Origin: JAPOUP01 sp965221405
GTDB lineage: Bacteria; Pseudomonadota; Alphaproteobacteria; Rhodobacterales; Rhodobacteraceae
Direction: 5' to 3'
DNA: 64,000 nt
Assembly: GCA_965221405.1 (NCBI GenBank)
Contig: CBDCSE010000002.1
Location: 1,550,001-1,614,000 of the forward strand
A program made the position numbers and the translations under genes. Shown here piece by piece: positions 34,301-43,907 of the stretch; the stretch's first letter is position 1; each line of letters opens with the position of its first letter. The notes below the pieces were generated by a model. That model was not told where the DNA came from, did not search any database, and was given only the letters and a program-made list of their open reading frames with translations.

Positions 34301-34342
34301 CTTTTCTGGGCTGCGGGCCCGAGCGGCCCCGGGCCTCCACGA

Positions 34343-34751
34343 CTACCGCTCCCGCGCTTCCAGGAACCGGTCAATTAACACGCTGGCCCCGTCTTTCGAC
34401 AGGTCGGCGATGGCGTCATCGTCATTCAGGTCGAGATTCAGGGCGAGTTCGGCTTTCGTCGCACAGGTCAATCAGGAATGACTCCTGCCGTTGTGTGATC
34501 CCGTCTTCGGCGCCTGTCGGCCCGGGCTTGGGCAGGAAGGGGAAAACTGCCCCCAGAACCAGACCCGCAAAGACGCACAGACCGTTCCCCGTCAGATCCG
34601 ATCAGTAGGCGGTTCGTGCGACGCGCGCAACCGATTTGGCCTGATCCGGCGCGGCCTACAGGGTGGGATGGCCTACCGGAAACAGGATCGCGGTGATGGG
34701 CGGCGCGATGTAGAGCGCCTTCGCGATCCGGACCGCCTCCAGTTCCCTCAT
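34343..34751 (-). pseudogene. Small membrane protein, broken
   Basis: From ATG 34751 the frame starts MRELEAVRIAKALYIAPPIT, then has two in-frame stops (TAG after HPTL, TGA after RTAY). It continues LCVFAGLVLGAVFPFLPKPG and TQRQESFLIDLC. A one-base shift then leads to ELALNLDLNDDDAIADLSKD and a stop at 34343. The pieces make sense together as a two-helix membrane protein with an acidic tail. Family unknown. Confidence 0.5.
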
Positions 34752-34856
34752 CGGCGGGTTCCTTCGTCGGGGCCGTGGAACGCCCCGTTGCCGATCTACC
34801 GATAGACGGTTAGGTAGACGGGCACAACCCGCTTGGCCTGATCCGGTTGGGCACGG

Positions 34857-35160
34857 TCATCCGCTGCCCGTTTGTGCGGTGCCATTCGTTCGCCCGACCC
34901 ACTCCTTCAGCAAGCCGATGGCCTGTCTCAGCTCATTCCCTTCTTGATCCATCTCGTTCGAATTGGTGCCGGAATGCGCAATAATGTTGCGGACCACGTA
35001 CGGAAGGAGGACAAGCCGTCCGCGCCCACGATACTTATAGAACTTCATGTGCCGCGGATCCCCGTTCAGGAGCCTCTCCATCTTTGTGCGTGTCTTGTCC
35101 CCGTGGGTTCCATATTTCTGCTCAAACCGCCCATATACCCGCTGAACTGAACTGGACCGT
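34857..35160 (-). pseudogene. 3' part of an unrecognised gene cut by an IS630-type element
   Basis: The last ~100 codons read VQRVYGRFEQKYGTHGDKTR, RHMKFYKYRGRGRLVLLPYV and NELRQAIGLLKEWVGR before the stop at 34857. Codon use and GC are unlike the GC-rich IS debris that joins at about 35160. The 5' part is not found nearby. The RNIIAHSG segment suggests an accessory or abortive-infection-like protein, but I cannot assign it. Confidence 0.45.
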
Positions 35161-35194
35161 ACTCGGGCCCGATTCGCCCCGCCGCATGGCCGGA

Positions 35195-36241
35195 TCCGCT
35201 GTCCGGCCATGCGGTGTCCGTCATGGGTGACCACCCGGAAACCGCCGGTGACGGATTCCGCGATGGCCTCCCGTTCACGGGGAAGGGCCCCGTCGGGGAA
35301 CCTCAGGACCGCCCCGGTGAACCGGCGCGGGTCCGCGTGGAGCCGGTCACGCCTCACGTGGCGGTGCGTGACCCCCCACAGGCGCCCGGTGGGGCCGGGT
35401 GCGGCGCGTGGGGCGGCGGGAGGCGCGGCCGGACGCGGCATCCCGGCCGCTCCAGGAAGGGCACGGGCGCCCTCGCGTGACGGTGGCGGGCGCTGTCCGG
35501 CAGGACGTGGACCGCCCCGCCGCCGGGACGGGCGCGCTCCGGTTCCCGGGAAGCCGCGGAGCCGTGGCGGCGCCGGTCCGCCCGCCCCCGCCCGTCGCGG
35601 GCTCCACCGTCCCCGGATCCGGCGCCCCGTGCGGGTCCGGCCGCCGCCGTCCCGTGGTGGACCTGACCGCGGGCCCGTCCCCGCGGAGGACCCGGCCGTG
35701 GGCCGGACGGCCCTGCCATCCGGGGTGCGCCGCGTCGGGGAGGACGGTCGCCCCGTCGGGCGGCGCGTCCCGCACCGTCCGCCCGCACTTCCGCATGAAG
35801 GCCTCCCGCGCCGCCCTGTCGGCCTGCCCGGGCAGCGGTTCCGGCCTGACGTGACCGGAACCCGGCCGGTGCGTCGGCCCCATGGCGCCGCCGCGGGCGT
35901 ACCCCTGGCCGAAGCCCGGCGGGATGATGTCCCGGACCCCGCTGGCGCCGCGCGGCGGGCTGGGCCGGCGGCGTGGCCACGGGCCCGCGCCGGCTTTCCC
36001 TCCCGCTCCGGATACGCCGCCGGGTCCACCGATGCCAGGCCAGTCCCGCGGAACCCGCGCGGCCGGCCGCGCACCGTGTCGGGACCGGGATGGAGGAACC
36101 CGCGGACCTGGCGGACGCTCCTGCCGTCACCGGGCGCGACGAGCGCGTCCGCGCGCCGCACCTCGGCGCCCCGGCCTTGCGTCCGCGCATGACCGCCAGC
36201 AGCGCCCCGCGCTGCTCCGGTGTCAGGATGCTTCCGTACAT
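35195..36241 (-). pseudogene. IS630-superfamily transposase (second group), degraded
   Basis: ATG 36241 begins MYGSILTPEQRGALLAVMRG, the start of an IS630-type transposase. In other frames there follow GLASVDPAAYPEREGKP, VVRP-type tryptophan/arginine repeats, RLWGVTHRHVRRDRLHADPR and AIAESVTGGFRVV. The order and content fit the whole length, but several frame changes break it. It is distinct from the IS630 copies at 13.2-19 and 39.2 kb. Confidence 0.65.
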
Positions 36242-36330
36242 GCCATCGCCTGTATTCTGTTCTGACCGCTCTTTTCCGGGGCATATGGACCGTTCCGCGA
36301 ATCATGCCAGACCTTAAGGGCGAATTTATG

Positions 36331-36339
36331 ATTCCGAGT
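36331..36339 (+). repeat. 9-bp target duplication, left
   Basis: ATTCCGAGT borders the IS4-family element and recurs at 37609-37617. Confidence 0.8.
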
Positions 36340-37608
36340 CACTGCTGTCTCGTTAAATCTGTCATGATTCATCATAAACATATGATAGTAAATGATAAAA
36401 GTCGGATTCTGGGTGTCACCGATTTGAGCGTCCCGTCTGTGCCATTCAGGCTCCCGGGCATTCTGTCTGGAGAGTCTCATCATGCACACCGGAAAATTCG
36501 TTTTCGCGCAGGTCATGGATCACTTGCCGATGTACGCGCTTCGCCGGTCCATCGACCGCCATGACGGGCATCGCTCCGTAAAGGGTTTCCGTTGCCGGGA
36601 CCGGTTCCGAAGCATGGCTTTCGCGCGATTGACGTCACGCGAAAGTTTGCGGGACATCGAGACCTGTCCCGGCGCTCAGGGCCGGAAACCCTTTCACATG
36701 GGATTTCGAAGTCCCGTCATTCCGTGACTGGCGCATCCATGCCGATTTTGCCCGGTCCCTGATTCGGACAGCCCGTCGGCCCTGCGCCTGACCCGACCGC
36801 AGCCGATCCCTGTCTCTCCGTCTTTCCATGGGCGCATTTCCGGCGCGCGAAAGCGGCGGTGAGGATGCGCACGCTCCTCGACCTGCGCGGGAATATCCCC
36901 ACGTTCATCGATATCCCGGCCGGAAGGCCGCATGACGTGAACGTCCTGGACAGGCTGCTGCCCGAGGCCGGGGCCTTTTACATTATGGATCGTGCCTGTC
37001 CCGACTTCGAGCGCCTTCATCACATCCATCCTCATGGAGGGTATTTCGCTCTCAGGGCCAGGAGGAATACACAACTCCGTCGTCTGTATTCACGCCCCGT
37101 TGACCGTGACGCAGGGGTCGTCTGTGACCGGGCTGCGAGGCCAGCCGGCAGGCGGAGTTCAATTGAGTATCCAGACAGGCTGAGGCGCATAAGGTATCAC
37201 GACAGGGATCGTGGCAAGACATTCGTCTTCCTGACAGACAATCTTGTTTTGCCGCCCCTCACCTTTGCCGCCCCTCACCATTGCGGAACTGTATCGCGCG
37301 CGATGGCAGGTCGGGTTGTCCTTCAGGTGGATCAGGCAGCATCTCCGGATAAAATCGTTTCCGGGAACGTCCGCCAATGCCGTCAAAACGCAAATCTGGA
37401 TCGCAGTCACCGTTCATGTGCCTGTGGCCATCATCAGGAAACGACCCGATTGTGAGCGGAGCCTCTACACAATCCTACAAATTCTGGACGTGACCCTATT
37501 TGAAAAAATTAAACTAAATCAATTACTTAATGAGCTCCAATGCGGATTCCAGCCTGACGCTCCCTCCAACCAGTTGAATCTATTTGATTTTTAACGAGAC
37601 AGTAGTGA
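36340..37608 (+). mobile_element. IS4-family element, 1269 bp
   Basis: The ends are CACTGCTGTCTCGTTAAA and, reversed, CACTACTGTCTCGTTAAA. The 9-bp direct repeat ATTCCGAGT flanks it. It carries a broken transposase gene. A C-terminal scrap of a related element is at 56282-56560. Confidence 0.85.
36482..37594 (+). pseudogene. IS4-family transposase (DUF4372 type), frameshifted
   Basis: The pieces in order are MHTGKFVFAQVMDHLPMYAL..SLRDIETC (DUF4372 start), RTLLDLRGNIPTFIDIPAGR and FYIMDRACPDFERLHHIHPH (DDE part), and LTIAELYRARWQVGLSFRWI with IRQHLRIKSFPGTSANAVKT near the catalytic Glu. It ends NQLNLFDF. At least three frame changes separate them, and the first DDE Asp region is damaged, so it is inactive. 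Confidence 0.8.
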
Positions 37609-37617
37609 TTCCGAGTA
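37609..37617 (+). repeat. 9-bp target duplication, right
   Basis: ATTCCGAGT, identical to 36331-36339. Confidence 0.8.
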
Positions 37618-37658
37618 TAATGCTATTGCCCCCCCTTGCTATGATGGCCGCACGCAAA

Positions 37659-37690
37659 GACCCGCCTGCCGCTTCCTGGGCAGGCGGGTC
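37659..37690 (+). promoter_or_regulatory. Perfect 12-bp hairpin in a 5' leader
   Basis: GACCCGCCTGCC (37659-37670) pairs perfectly with 37679-37690 around an 8-base loop. No T-run follows on the plus strand. It lies 20 bp before the likely start of the next gene, so it could affect its translation. It may also be a terminator for the other strand (TTTGC follows there). Confidence 0.45.
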
Positions 37691-37710
37691 GCAACAGGAA
37701 GGAGCGTTCC

Positions 37711-38367
37711 ATAAGACGACTGACACTGACCGCCGCCGCGCTGAACAACCAGCAGTTCACCTGCACCTACGTCTACAGCAAACATGATGGAGATGTGGCA
37801 GGCCTGAACGGAAAGGTCACGACCGCCTCCGACAGCTCAATTGTCACCAAGGACCTCGACTTCGATGTCCTGTGGTACAGGGCCAGTCCGACCAACGGCA
37901 TCCAGCAGGTGGGCATCGGCGACGGCTCCCGGTGCGTGTACGGCATGCCGGACTACGACGAGCGCGTCTTCAACTGGAGCACGAAGAGCTGGGTGGGGCC
38001 GACGAAGCTGATTGTCGCCCTGCACATGGAAGACACCGTCTGGACTGACGGAACGATGAACGGCAGGAACTGCACCACCTACCGGGACGGCGGGCTCAAG
38101 CTGGTCGGGGGATACCTGCGCCTTCGGGTGTGGGGGCGGCTGGCGTCGGCCCACAAATCGATCAGCCTGAAGGGCGGCAACGTCGACGTCTCGGGGCTGT
38201 ACTCCAGCCTGAACGCCTATCACGCCGGCGGCTACTTCGCGACGTTCGCGCCCGGAGAGGGCTGCGGCCCGGCCAAATGGCCGACGCAGCAGTTCAGGCA
38301 GGCCGGGTTCCCGCCATACGCAGAATGGTGCGAGGTCACGGTCAAGGTGCCATCGGATTTATCATGA
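37711..38367 (+). CDS. Unrecognised protein, possibly secreted; start codon looks lost (ATA)
   Basis: An open frame starts after a strong AGGAAGGAG site at an ATA codon, giving RRLTLTAAALNNQQFTCTYV (218 codons). The first in-frame ATG is at 37795 (190 residues). The body has several Trp, Tyr and Cys (WYRASPTNGIQQVGIGDGSR, LYSSLNAYHAGGYFATFAPG, FPPYAEWCEVTVKV) and reads like a folded beta-rich domain. No family is recognised. An ATG-to-ATA change could have silenced it, or ATA may be a weak start. Confidence 0.5.
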   Translation: MRRLTLTAAALNNQQFTCTYVYSKHDGDVAGLNGKVTTASDSSIVTKDLDFDVLWYRASPTNGIQQVGIGDGSRCVYGMPDYDERVFNWSTKSWVGPTKLIVALHMEDTVWTDGTMNGRNCTTYRDGGLKLVGGYLRLRVWGRLASAHKSISLKGGNVDVSGLYSSLNAYHAGGYFATFAPGEGCGPAKWPTQQFRQAGFPPYAEWCEVTVKVPSDLS

Positions 38368-38574
38368 GGCCGATGACATCCCGAAACGGAACCCACGAGG
38401 AGGCATGACACGAGCGCCGCTTCCATTTCGGCCACCTTGAAACGCGGTTTCGGGCCGCGCCCCATGGGGGTCGGTGCAGGAAGGGCAGGTTTCGGATCGG
38501 TTTTCCTGGTCATTCGGCGAGCATGCGGCTGCCGCGGGTCGGGTTAGCGGGCGGAGAAAAATAGCTCAAGTGAG

Positions 38575-38578
38575 CTAG
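38575..38578 (+). repeat. CTAG target copy left of IS5
   Basis: Four-base CTAG repeated at 39202-39205, as expected for IS5-group insertion (YTAR targets). Confidence 0.6.
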
Positions 38579-39201
38579 GGCCTGTTGACACTCATGACGC
38601 GGCCACCACGCCGGCGACGAGGTGAATCCCCGCCGCGAAGCTCGCCGCGGTCTTGTCACAGCGCGTCGCGATCGCCCGGAACTCCTTGATTTTCGCAAAG
38701 AAATTCTCCACCAGGTGCCGCCAGCCGTACATCTCCCGGTCACGCGCCCGGGGTGCCGTCCGGTTCCGTTCCGGCGGGACCGCCGCCTTCCGGGGCGCCT
38801 GGACGACCGTTCCGTCCACGAACACCCGTTCAGGGCCGGAATCCCCGGACAGGGCGTTGAAAACGCGCTCAAATACCCCCGATAGCACCCGGCGCCGGAA
38901 CCGCCCGGACACGCCGCGCCACCTGGCGGAGCGCTTGGGAAGGTCACGCCGCGGCGATCCCGTCCGGAACCGCACGGGCACCGCCTCCAGGAGGAGGCGG
39001 CTGTCCGCCGCCGTGCCGCCGGGGTCCGGTTTCCTGCCCGGAAGCATGTCCCCGGTCCGCGCCCACATGTCGTCCGTCAGTACCGTCCTGTCAGCATTCA
39101 TGATGTCACCTGCATTTTCTGCCCACGCCGCCGTTCCGGCGGTCGCTGGGGCGGGAAACGGGACGGAACCGGGCGATTCGCAACCCGAGTGTCAACAGGC
39201 C
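38579..39201 (-). mobile_element. IS5-family element, 623 bp, internally deleted
   Basis: The ends are GGCCTGTTGACACTC and its reverse complement, bordered by CTAG on both sides. The only gene is a transposase lacking its middle. Confidence 0.8.
38592..39101 (-). pseudogene. IS5-family transposase with in-frame deletion
   Basis: The 169-residue frame starts MNADRTVLTDDMWARTGDML (N-terminal DUF4096-like part), then VFVDGTVVQAPRKAAVPPER. It jumps to YGWRHLVENFFAKIKEFRAI and ATRCDKTAASFAAGIHLVAG, the C-terminal part with the catalytic Glu. About 80-100 residues are missing, including the second Asp, so it should be inactive though its frame is open. Confidence 0.8.
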
Positions 39202-40499
39202 CTAGTATCCCACCATCATTGTATTGATGTTTCCAACTGTCTCGTCCATTTCTGGCCCCGACCGACAACACCTGTCCGGGTGGCCGTGACCGCGCGTGCG
39301 GGCCCGCGCTCCCCGGGACGGGAACGGCAGGAGGCAGCGAGTCATGACAGCACAGGGCAGAAAGATCCACAAGGTCACATTGACCGGGGACGGGCGCACC
39401 CGGCTTCGGGAGACCGTCGACAGCGGCAGGGGCTCGAAGGAGCGGCGCAGGCGGGCGCACATCCTCCTGCTGGCGGACAGGGACCGCCCCGGCGGCGGGC
39501 GGCGGGACGCCGACATCGCCGACGTCCTGGGGGTGGGCACCGCAACGGGCGGGCGCGTCCGCAGGCAGTGCGTCCTGGAGGGTCTCGAGGCAGCGCTCGA
39601 GCGCAGGGTGCAGGTCAACCGCAAGGCGCGCCTCCTCGACGGGGCGGGCGAGGCGACACTGACGATGCTGGCCTGTTCGGCGCCGCCCGAGGGCCAGGCG
39701 CAGTGGACCCTGCAGCTTCTGGCCGACCGGCTGGTGGCGCTCGGGGTCGTGGAGACCGTCTCGACGGAGACCGTGCGGCGGACTCCAGAAAAAACGACCT
39801 CAAGCCCTGGACGGGCCAATGCCGGTGCATACCGCCGAAAGAGAGCGCCGACTTCGTCTGCGCGATGGAGGACGTGCTCAACACATACCAGCGTGACCTT
39901 GACGACGACGAGGTGCTCGTCTGCCTTGACGGGACATCGCGGCAGCAGACGAAGGAGACGCGCACACCCCTGCCCACGCAGCCTGGCCAGCCCGCCGCCT
40001 ACGACTTCGAGTACGGGCGCAACGGAACGGCCAACCCCTTCATGCTGACGGCGCCCCTGGACGGCTGGCGGCATGTGAAGATCACCGACCGGAGAACCCG
40101 ACAGGACTTCGCCCGGGTGCTCAGGGACCTCGCCGACGTTCATTTCCCGGACAGGACCATCGTTCTGGTCATGGACAGCCTCAACGTCCACAAACTGTCG
40201 ACGCCCTGCGACACCTTCCCGCCGGCCGGGGCCCGGCGCCTGGCGGAGCGGTTCGAGGTCCATCACACGCCGAAACACGGCTCCTGGCTGAACATGGCGG
40301 AAATCGAGATCAATGTCCTCTCCCGGCAGTGCCTCAACCGCCGGATCCCCGACAGAGAGACGCTGGTCAGCGAGGTGGCGGCCTGGCAGAAGCGGCGCAA
40401 CGCTGACGGGACGCCGGTCAACTGGCGGTTCAGGGCGAAGGATGCCCGGATCAAGCTTAGGTCGCTTTATCCATCAATACGATGATGTTTGTATACTAG
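39202..40499 (+). mobile_element. IS630-family element, most complete copy
   Basis: The left end is CTAGTATCCCACCATCATTG. The right end in reverse is CTAGTATACAAACATCATCG, an imperfect ~28-bp inverted repeat. It is abutted by IS5 on the left and by ISNCY on the right, each sharing the CTAG. Confidence 0.8.
39344..40485 (+). CDS. IS630-family transposase, two frames joined at an A-run
   Basis: ATG 39344 follows GAGGCAG. The first frame gives MTAQGRKIHKVTLTGDGRTR..VRRTPEK (helix-turn-helix, ~150 residues). At GAAAAAAC (about 39790) a -1 change gives KNDLKPWTGQCRCIPPKESA and the DDE part: LVCLDGTSRQQTKETRTP, IVLVMDSLNVHKLST and HHTPKHGSWLNMAEIEINVL. Together they make ~381 residues, full length with the acidic triad. 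Frameshifting on A-runs is known for IS elements of this family, so the gene may be functional; a simple mutation is the alternative. Confidence 0.7.
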
Positions 40500-42276
40500 T
40501 GTCCGCGCGAAAACCCCCGATTTTTGGCGGGATCGCAAAATCTTCCCCGAGAAATCCAGCAAAAATTCACCGGAATCAAGGCCGGATCCGGAATTTTCGA
40601 AGCCAGATATCACGAAATATTGCCAACTGTAGCGGAATTGATGCCACGCCGATGCATCCAGGCGCACCGGTGACGTTGGCCGACAGCAGGGTCAAGAAAA
40701 TGGGGAAACCGCTGGGGACTACGCCGCTCTCGGCACGGTCTTTGAAGCCCCTCGGAGTATCAGGCCAAGGCGATGGATGTTCGCCGCGAGAATGGATAGG
40801 CCAACCATGCGGGCAAAGCCATCAGCCCCATACGAACGAATCCGATCCAACCCCCGATGCTCCAGATCATTGATGCAGGATTCAATGCCCGGATGCTGTT
40901 TGCGCATGTCGGCAAATGCCGGATCCTGCTCCCGGGCGCGTTCAGCTTTCGAGAGATACCCTTTCCCCGGCAACGCATTGACCGTCAAAAGGTCATCCAG
41001 CCGGCGTCGATTGCCGGGACTATGGTAACCCCGGTCAAAGCTAACCGCAACGAGGTTCGGGAACCGTGCCTGTGTCTGTTCGATGGGCGGAACCGCATAA
41101 TGAGCATCACTGCCGTCCCACATGATCGTATGGTTCAGGACAAACCCCCGATGGTCTTCAATCACGCTCACCGGCACCCCGAGTTCAACCGGGACACCGG
41201 CTTTGCCCTTCGTGATCCAACGGGTATGCTCTTCAAAAACCGAATGGACCTTTTCCGCGTTGGGAATGCTCTGGCCCTGTAATAAACGCCGATCAACCTG
41301 ATCGATCTGTCGCTCCGCGTGCCAGATAAAGCGCGAAACACGCCCCCGGGTGTTCGCATCAGGCGGCCCGTGAACCTGATGGGTCTCTCGCAGCCGCGCC
41401 ACCAAACCGCGGCAGCATCGCAGGTAGGCAATGACATCCCCTCGTTGCGCTTTCCGGGTCTGTCGGACGTTTTGAGACAGTTTATACGTTTTCTGTCGCC
41501 AATGCCGCCAATTGCGCCAGCCTGCAAGCCGGTATTTCCGGTAATCGTGCCCAACCGTCCGCAACAGGACCCGCATACTATCCCACAGCAGGCCAGTGTC
41601 GGTGGGGTAGTGTACATCGGTTTCAACCACAAACGAATCGACCCGAGCCCCGAATTTCTGGTCCGTCGACCGCCCCGGCAGGCCATGCCCGCACCTCACA
41701 ACCAATAGACTGATTTCCGCCAACGGTTCCGGGGTGAGTAAGTTGACATTGTCAATGATGGTTCGGAGTGTGTGCTCCTGTTCCGGTTCAAACAAATCCG
41801 CATGTCCCAGAAACTGTCGCACCGTCTTATGGTTGTTGGCCATATCGTGGGTGCGGTCAAAGTCGACTTTGAGAACCTGTTTCAGCATGCCCAGCACAAA
41901 GATTTGCCAAAGATCCATTCCCGGACGCCCAACGGACCGGTCGGCATTCTGGAACAGCTTCGCATCCAGCAATGCGAACAACTCGTCACAAAAACCGTCC
42001 ATGGAACACAAGGCCTGAAGCCCGATGAGGAATCCGGGCAGGTCATCGCGACACCGGGTATCAATGACGGTCTTGTCGATCGGCACCTGTCCAAATTTTA
42101 ACTGTAGAGAGCGCACTTTTCGCATCCTGTTGCCTCGAAGATTCGTGTAAATGTGGTGCTTTTTGGGAAATACCGCCAATATCGAGCGTATTTTACCACA
42201 TCTTCGCCAGCGAAGGCAAGCACTTTCTTGAGCGAAATCAGTACTTTAAATCACAAAAGGAGTTTCCGCACGGACA
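40500..42276 (-). mobile_element. ISNCY-family element, 1777 bp
   Basis: The ends are TGTCCGCGCGAAAAC and, reversed, TGTCCGTGCGGAAAC, each bordered by CTAG (40496-40499 and 42277-42280). It carries one complete transposase gene. Confidence 0.8.
40719..42125 (-). CDS. ISNCY-family transposase, intact
   Basis: From ATG 42125 the protein has 468 residues and begins MRKVRSLQLKFGQVPIDKTV. An ATG at 42179 would add 18. It reads NADRSVGRPGMDLWQIFVLG, DMANNHKTVRQFLGH, GARVDSFVVETDVHYPTDTG and LVAVSFDRGYHSPGNRRRLD, the pattern of ISNCY (ISDol1-like) transposases. It ends GLDRIRSYGADGFARMVGLS. No lesions are seen, so it is the best candidate here for a currently mobile element besides IS1634. Confidence 0.85.
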   Translation of the reverse strand: MRKVRSLQLKFGQVPIDKTVIDTRCRDDLPGFLIGLQALCSMDGFCDELFALLDAKLFQNADRSVGRPGMDLWQIFVLGMLKQVLKVDFDRTHDMANNHKTVRQFLGHADLFEPEQEHTLRTIIDNVNLLTPEPLAEISLLVVRCGHGLPGRSTDQKFGARVDSFVVETDVHYPTDTGLLWDSMRVLLRTVGHDYRKYRLAGWRNWRHWRQKTYKLSQNVRQTRKAQRGDVIAYLRCCRGLVARLRETHQVHGPPDANTRGRVSRFIWHAERQIDQVDRRLLQGQSIPNAEKVHSVFEEHTRWITKGKAGVPVELGVPVSVIEDHRGFVLNHTIMWDGSDAHYAVPPIEQTQARFPNLVAVSFDRGYHSPGNRRRLDDLLTVNALPGKGYLSKAERAREQDPAFADMRKQHPGIESCINDLEHRGLDRIRSYGADGFARMVGLSILAANIHRLGLILRGASKTVPRAA

Positions 42277-42514
42277 CTAGCTATTTATCGGCATTGACGC
42301 GGAACGTCCACCCGCCCGCTCAGATCCCGATCGCGGCGCCCAGTCCCCGCCGCGGTCCACGTCCATCCCGGGTCGGCCGCGCCACGGCGTCGTGGCGCCC
42401 CCTTCCAAGGCGATGGCTCGGGATGCGCGATGTCCCGGTGCAGGCGCACGAGCGCCTCCCGGACCCTCGTCCGCGTCGCGTCGTCGGGCAGGCGCCTCAG
42501 GTGCGCGCTGCGAC

Positions 42515-42668
42515 CGCCAGCATTTCAGGAGACAGATCGACGCCATCATCGGGCCCGACACCCAGATCGGCCAGCCTTGCGCCGCACAGCCTGGTCCCGC
42601 AGCCGAAATCCAACACGGGTCCAGCTCTCTTCGCCAAGAGGAATTGATCGGCGACCAGTCACGGCAGG
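42515..42668 (-). pseudogene. SAM-dependent methyltransferase fragment
   Basis: The reverse strand reads LLAKRAGPVLDFGCGTRLCG and ARLADLGVGPDDGVDLSPEM, the SAM-binding motif I and the acidic strand of a class I methyltransferase, then a TGA. Neither the N-terminus nor the remainder is continuous. Only about 50 codons are recognisable. Confidence 0.55.
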
Positions 42669-42989
42669 TGAATATCCATTTCCACGGCGAAGCCGATGCA
42701 TTCACGGCAGGCGGGTCGCCCGCACTTATGCGCCTGTCGGAACAAGGCTCGTATGGATTTGGAACTTCCGCAATGACTTTCGTTTGTCGGCCCTTACACT
42801 GATCGGGAACCACGCCTGCAGGCAATGGCGCGGCTATATTCCGTGTCAAACCACAGCGGGTCAACAAATGCGGCGACGCGACCAGGGGCTCCAACCAAGC
42901 GAAACCGGTTTCTTCGCATCGCGGATCACTTGGTGGACGTCGTGCAAATCGACTTGATTTTCCCGGAGTTCAGACGGATTCCAGATCGC

Positions 42990-43877
42990 ATGGGCAACTT
43001 CATGTTTTCGCTTGGGCACGGCTATTCGGCGCAGGCGCTCGCGCACATCCTGCTTCCGCGGCAATGGCGGCTCGCTGGCACCACACGTAGTCCGAACAAC
43101 GCAATCCGCCTGAACGCCACCGGAATTCACGCTGTAGTCTGGCCTGGTGACGACATCCGTGAAATGATTCGAAAGGCCACCCATCTATTGATTTCGGTCG
43201 CTCCGAACGACATCGGAGATCCGGTCATTGCCGAAGTTGGTGACAGCATCGCCGCCGCGGCCCGGAATTTTGAGTGGGTAGGATATCTCTCGACCACAGG
43301 CGTATACGGCGACCGAAATGGTGGTTGGGTTGACGAAACGGACATTCTTTCGCCTTCGACGAAACGGGGGCGGGCAAGGATGGACGCGGAACGGCAATGG
43401 CAGGCCCTGGCGGCCGAGACCGCCCTGCCGCTACATATATTTCGTCTTGCTGGCATTTACGGTCCCGGCCGGGGACCGTTCGAGAAAATCCGTCGGGGAA
43501 CCGCCAGACGCATCGTGAAGCCAGGCCAGATATTCAGCCGCATTCACGTCGATGACATCGCCCGGATCCTCGCGGCGTCGATCAACCGGCCGCGACCGGG
43601 TGCCATCTACAACCTATGCGACGATACACCTGCCCCACCGGAGGACGTGATCGGCTACGCGGCCGAACTGCTCGGCACTGCCATTCCCCCCAAAGTCCAT
43701 ATCGATGACGCTACCCTTACGCCGATGGGGCGCAGCTTTTATGCCGAGTCCAAAAGGGTTCGTAACGACAGGATAAAGCGTGAGCTTGGGGTGGAACTTC
43801 TATATCCAGACTACCGGTCAGGACTGAAAGCCGTATTGGATAGCGAACGGAACTCAATCCGGTCCAGCCGCCAATAA
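42990..43877 (+). CDS. NAD(P)-binding epimerase/dehydratase-like protein (extended SDR)
   Basis: The 295-residue protein has a Rossmann start FSLGHGYSAQALAHILLP (G-x-G-x-x-A type), then YLSTTGVYGDRNGGWVDE, where the Tyr of the usual Y-x-x-x-K site is not clear. FRLAGIYGPGRGPFEKIRRG, FSRIHVDDIARILAA and YNLCDDTPAP follow. It resembles the YeeZ-type atypical SDRs. ATG 42990 gives the family start; earlier codons are unrelated. Substrate unknown. It is convergent with dxs. Confidence 0.82.
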   Translation: MGNFMFSLGHGYSAQALAHILLPRQWRLAGTTRSPNNAIRLNATGIHAVVWPGDDIREMIRKATHLLISVAPNDIGDPVIAEVGDSIAAAARNFEWVGYLSTTGVYGDRNGGWVDETDILSPSTKRGRARMDAERQWQALAAETALPLHIFRLAGIYGPGRGPFEKIRRGTARRIVKPGQIFSRIHVDDIARILAASINRPRPGAIYNLCDDTPAPPEDVIGYAAELLGTAIPPKVHIDDATLTPMGRSFYAESKRVRNDRIKRELGVELLYPDYRSGLKAVLDSERNSIRSSRQ

Positions 43878-43907
43878 TGGCCCAACGGGCATGATGGGGC
43901 GCGCGCG

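Noticed and set aside
34857..36305. 482-codon minus-strand open frame
   Set aside because: It joins a decayed IS630-type gene to the tail of an unrelated gene; the composition and motifs change at about 35160.
38653..40485. 610-codon open frame on the plus strand
   Set aside because: Its first part is antisense to the IS5 transposase and crosses the IS5/IS630 border; only the last third is the DDE part of the IS630 transposase.
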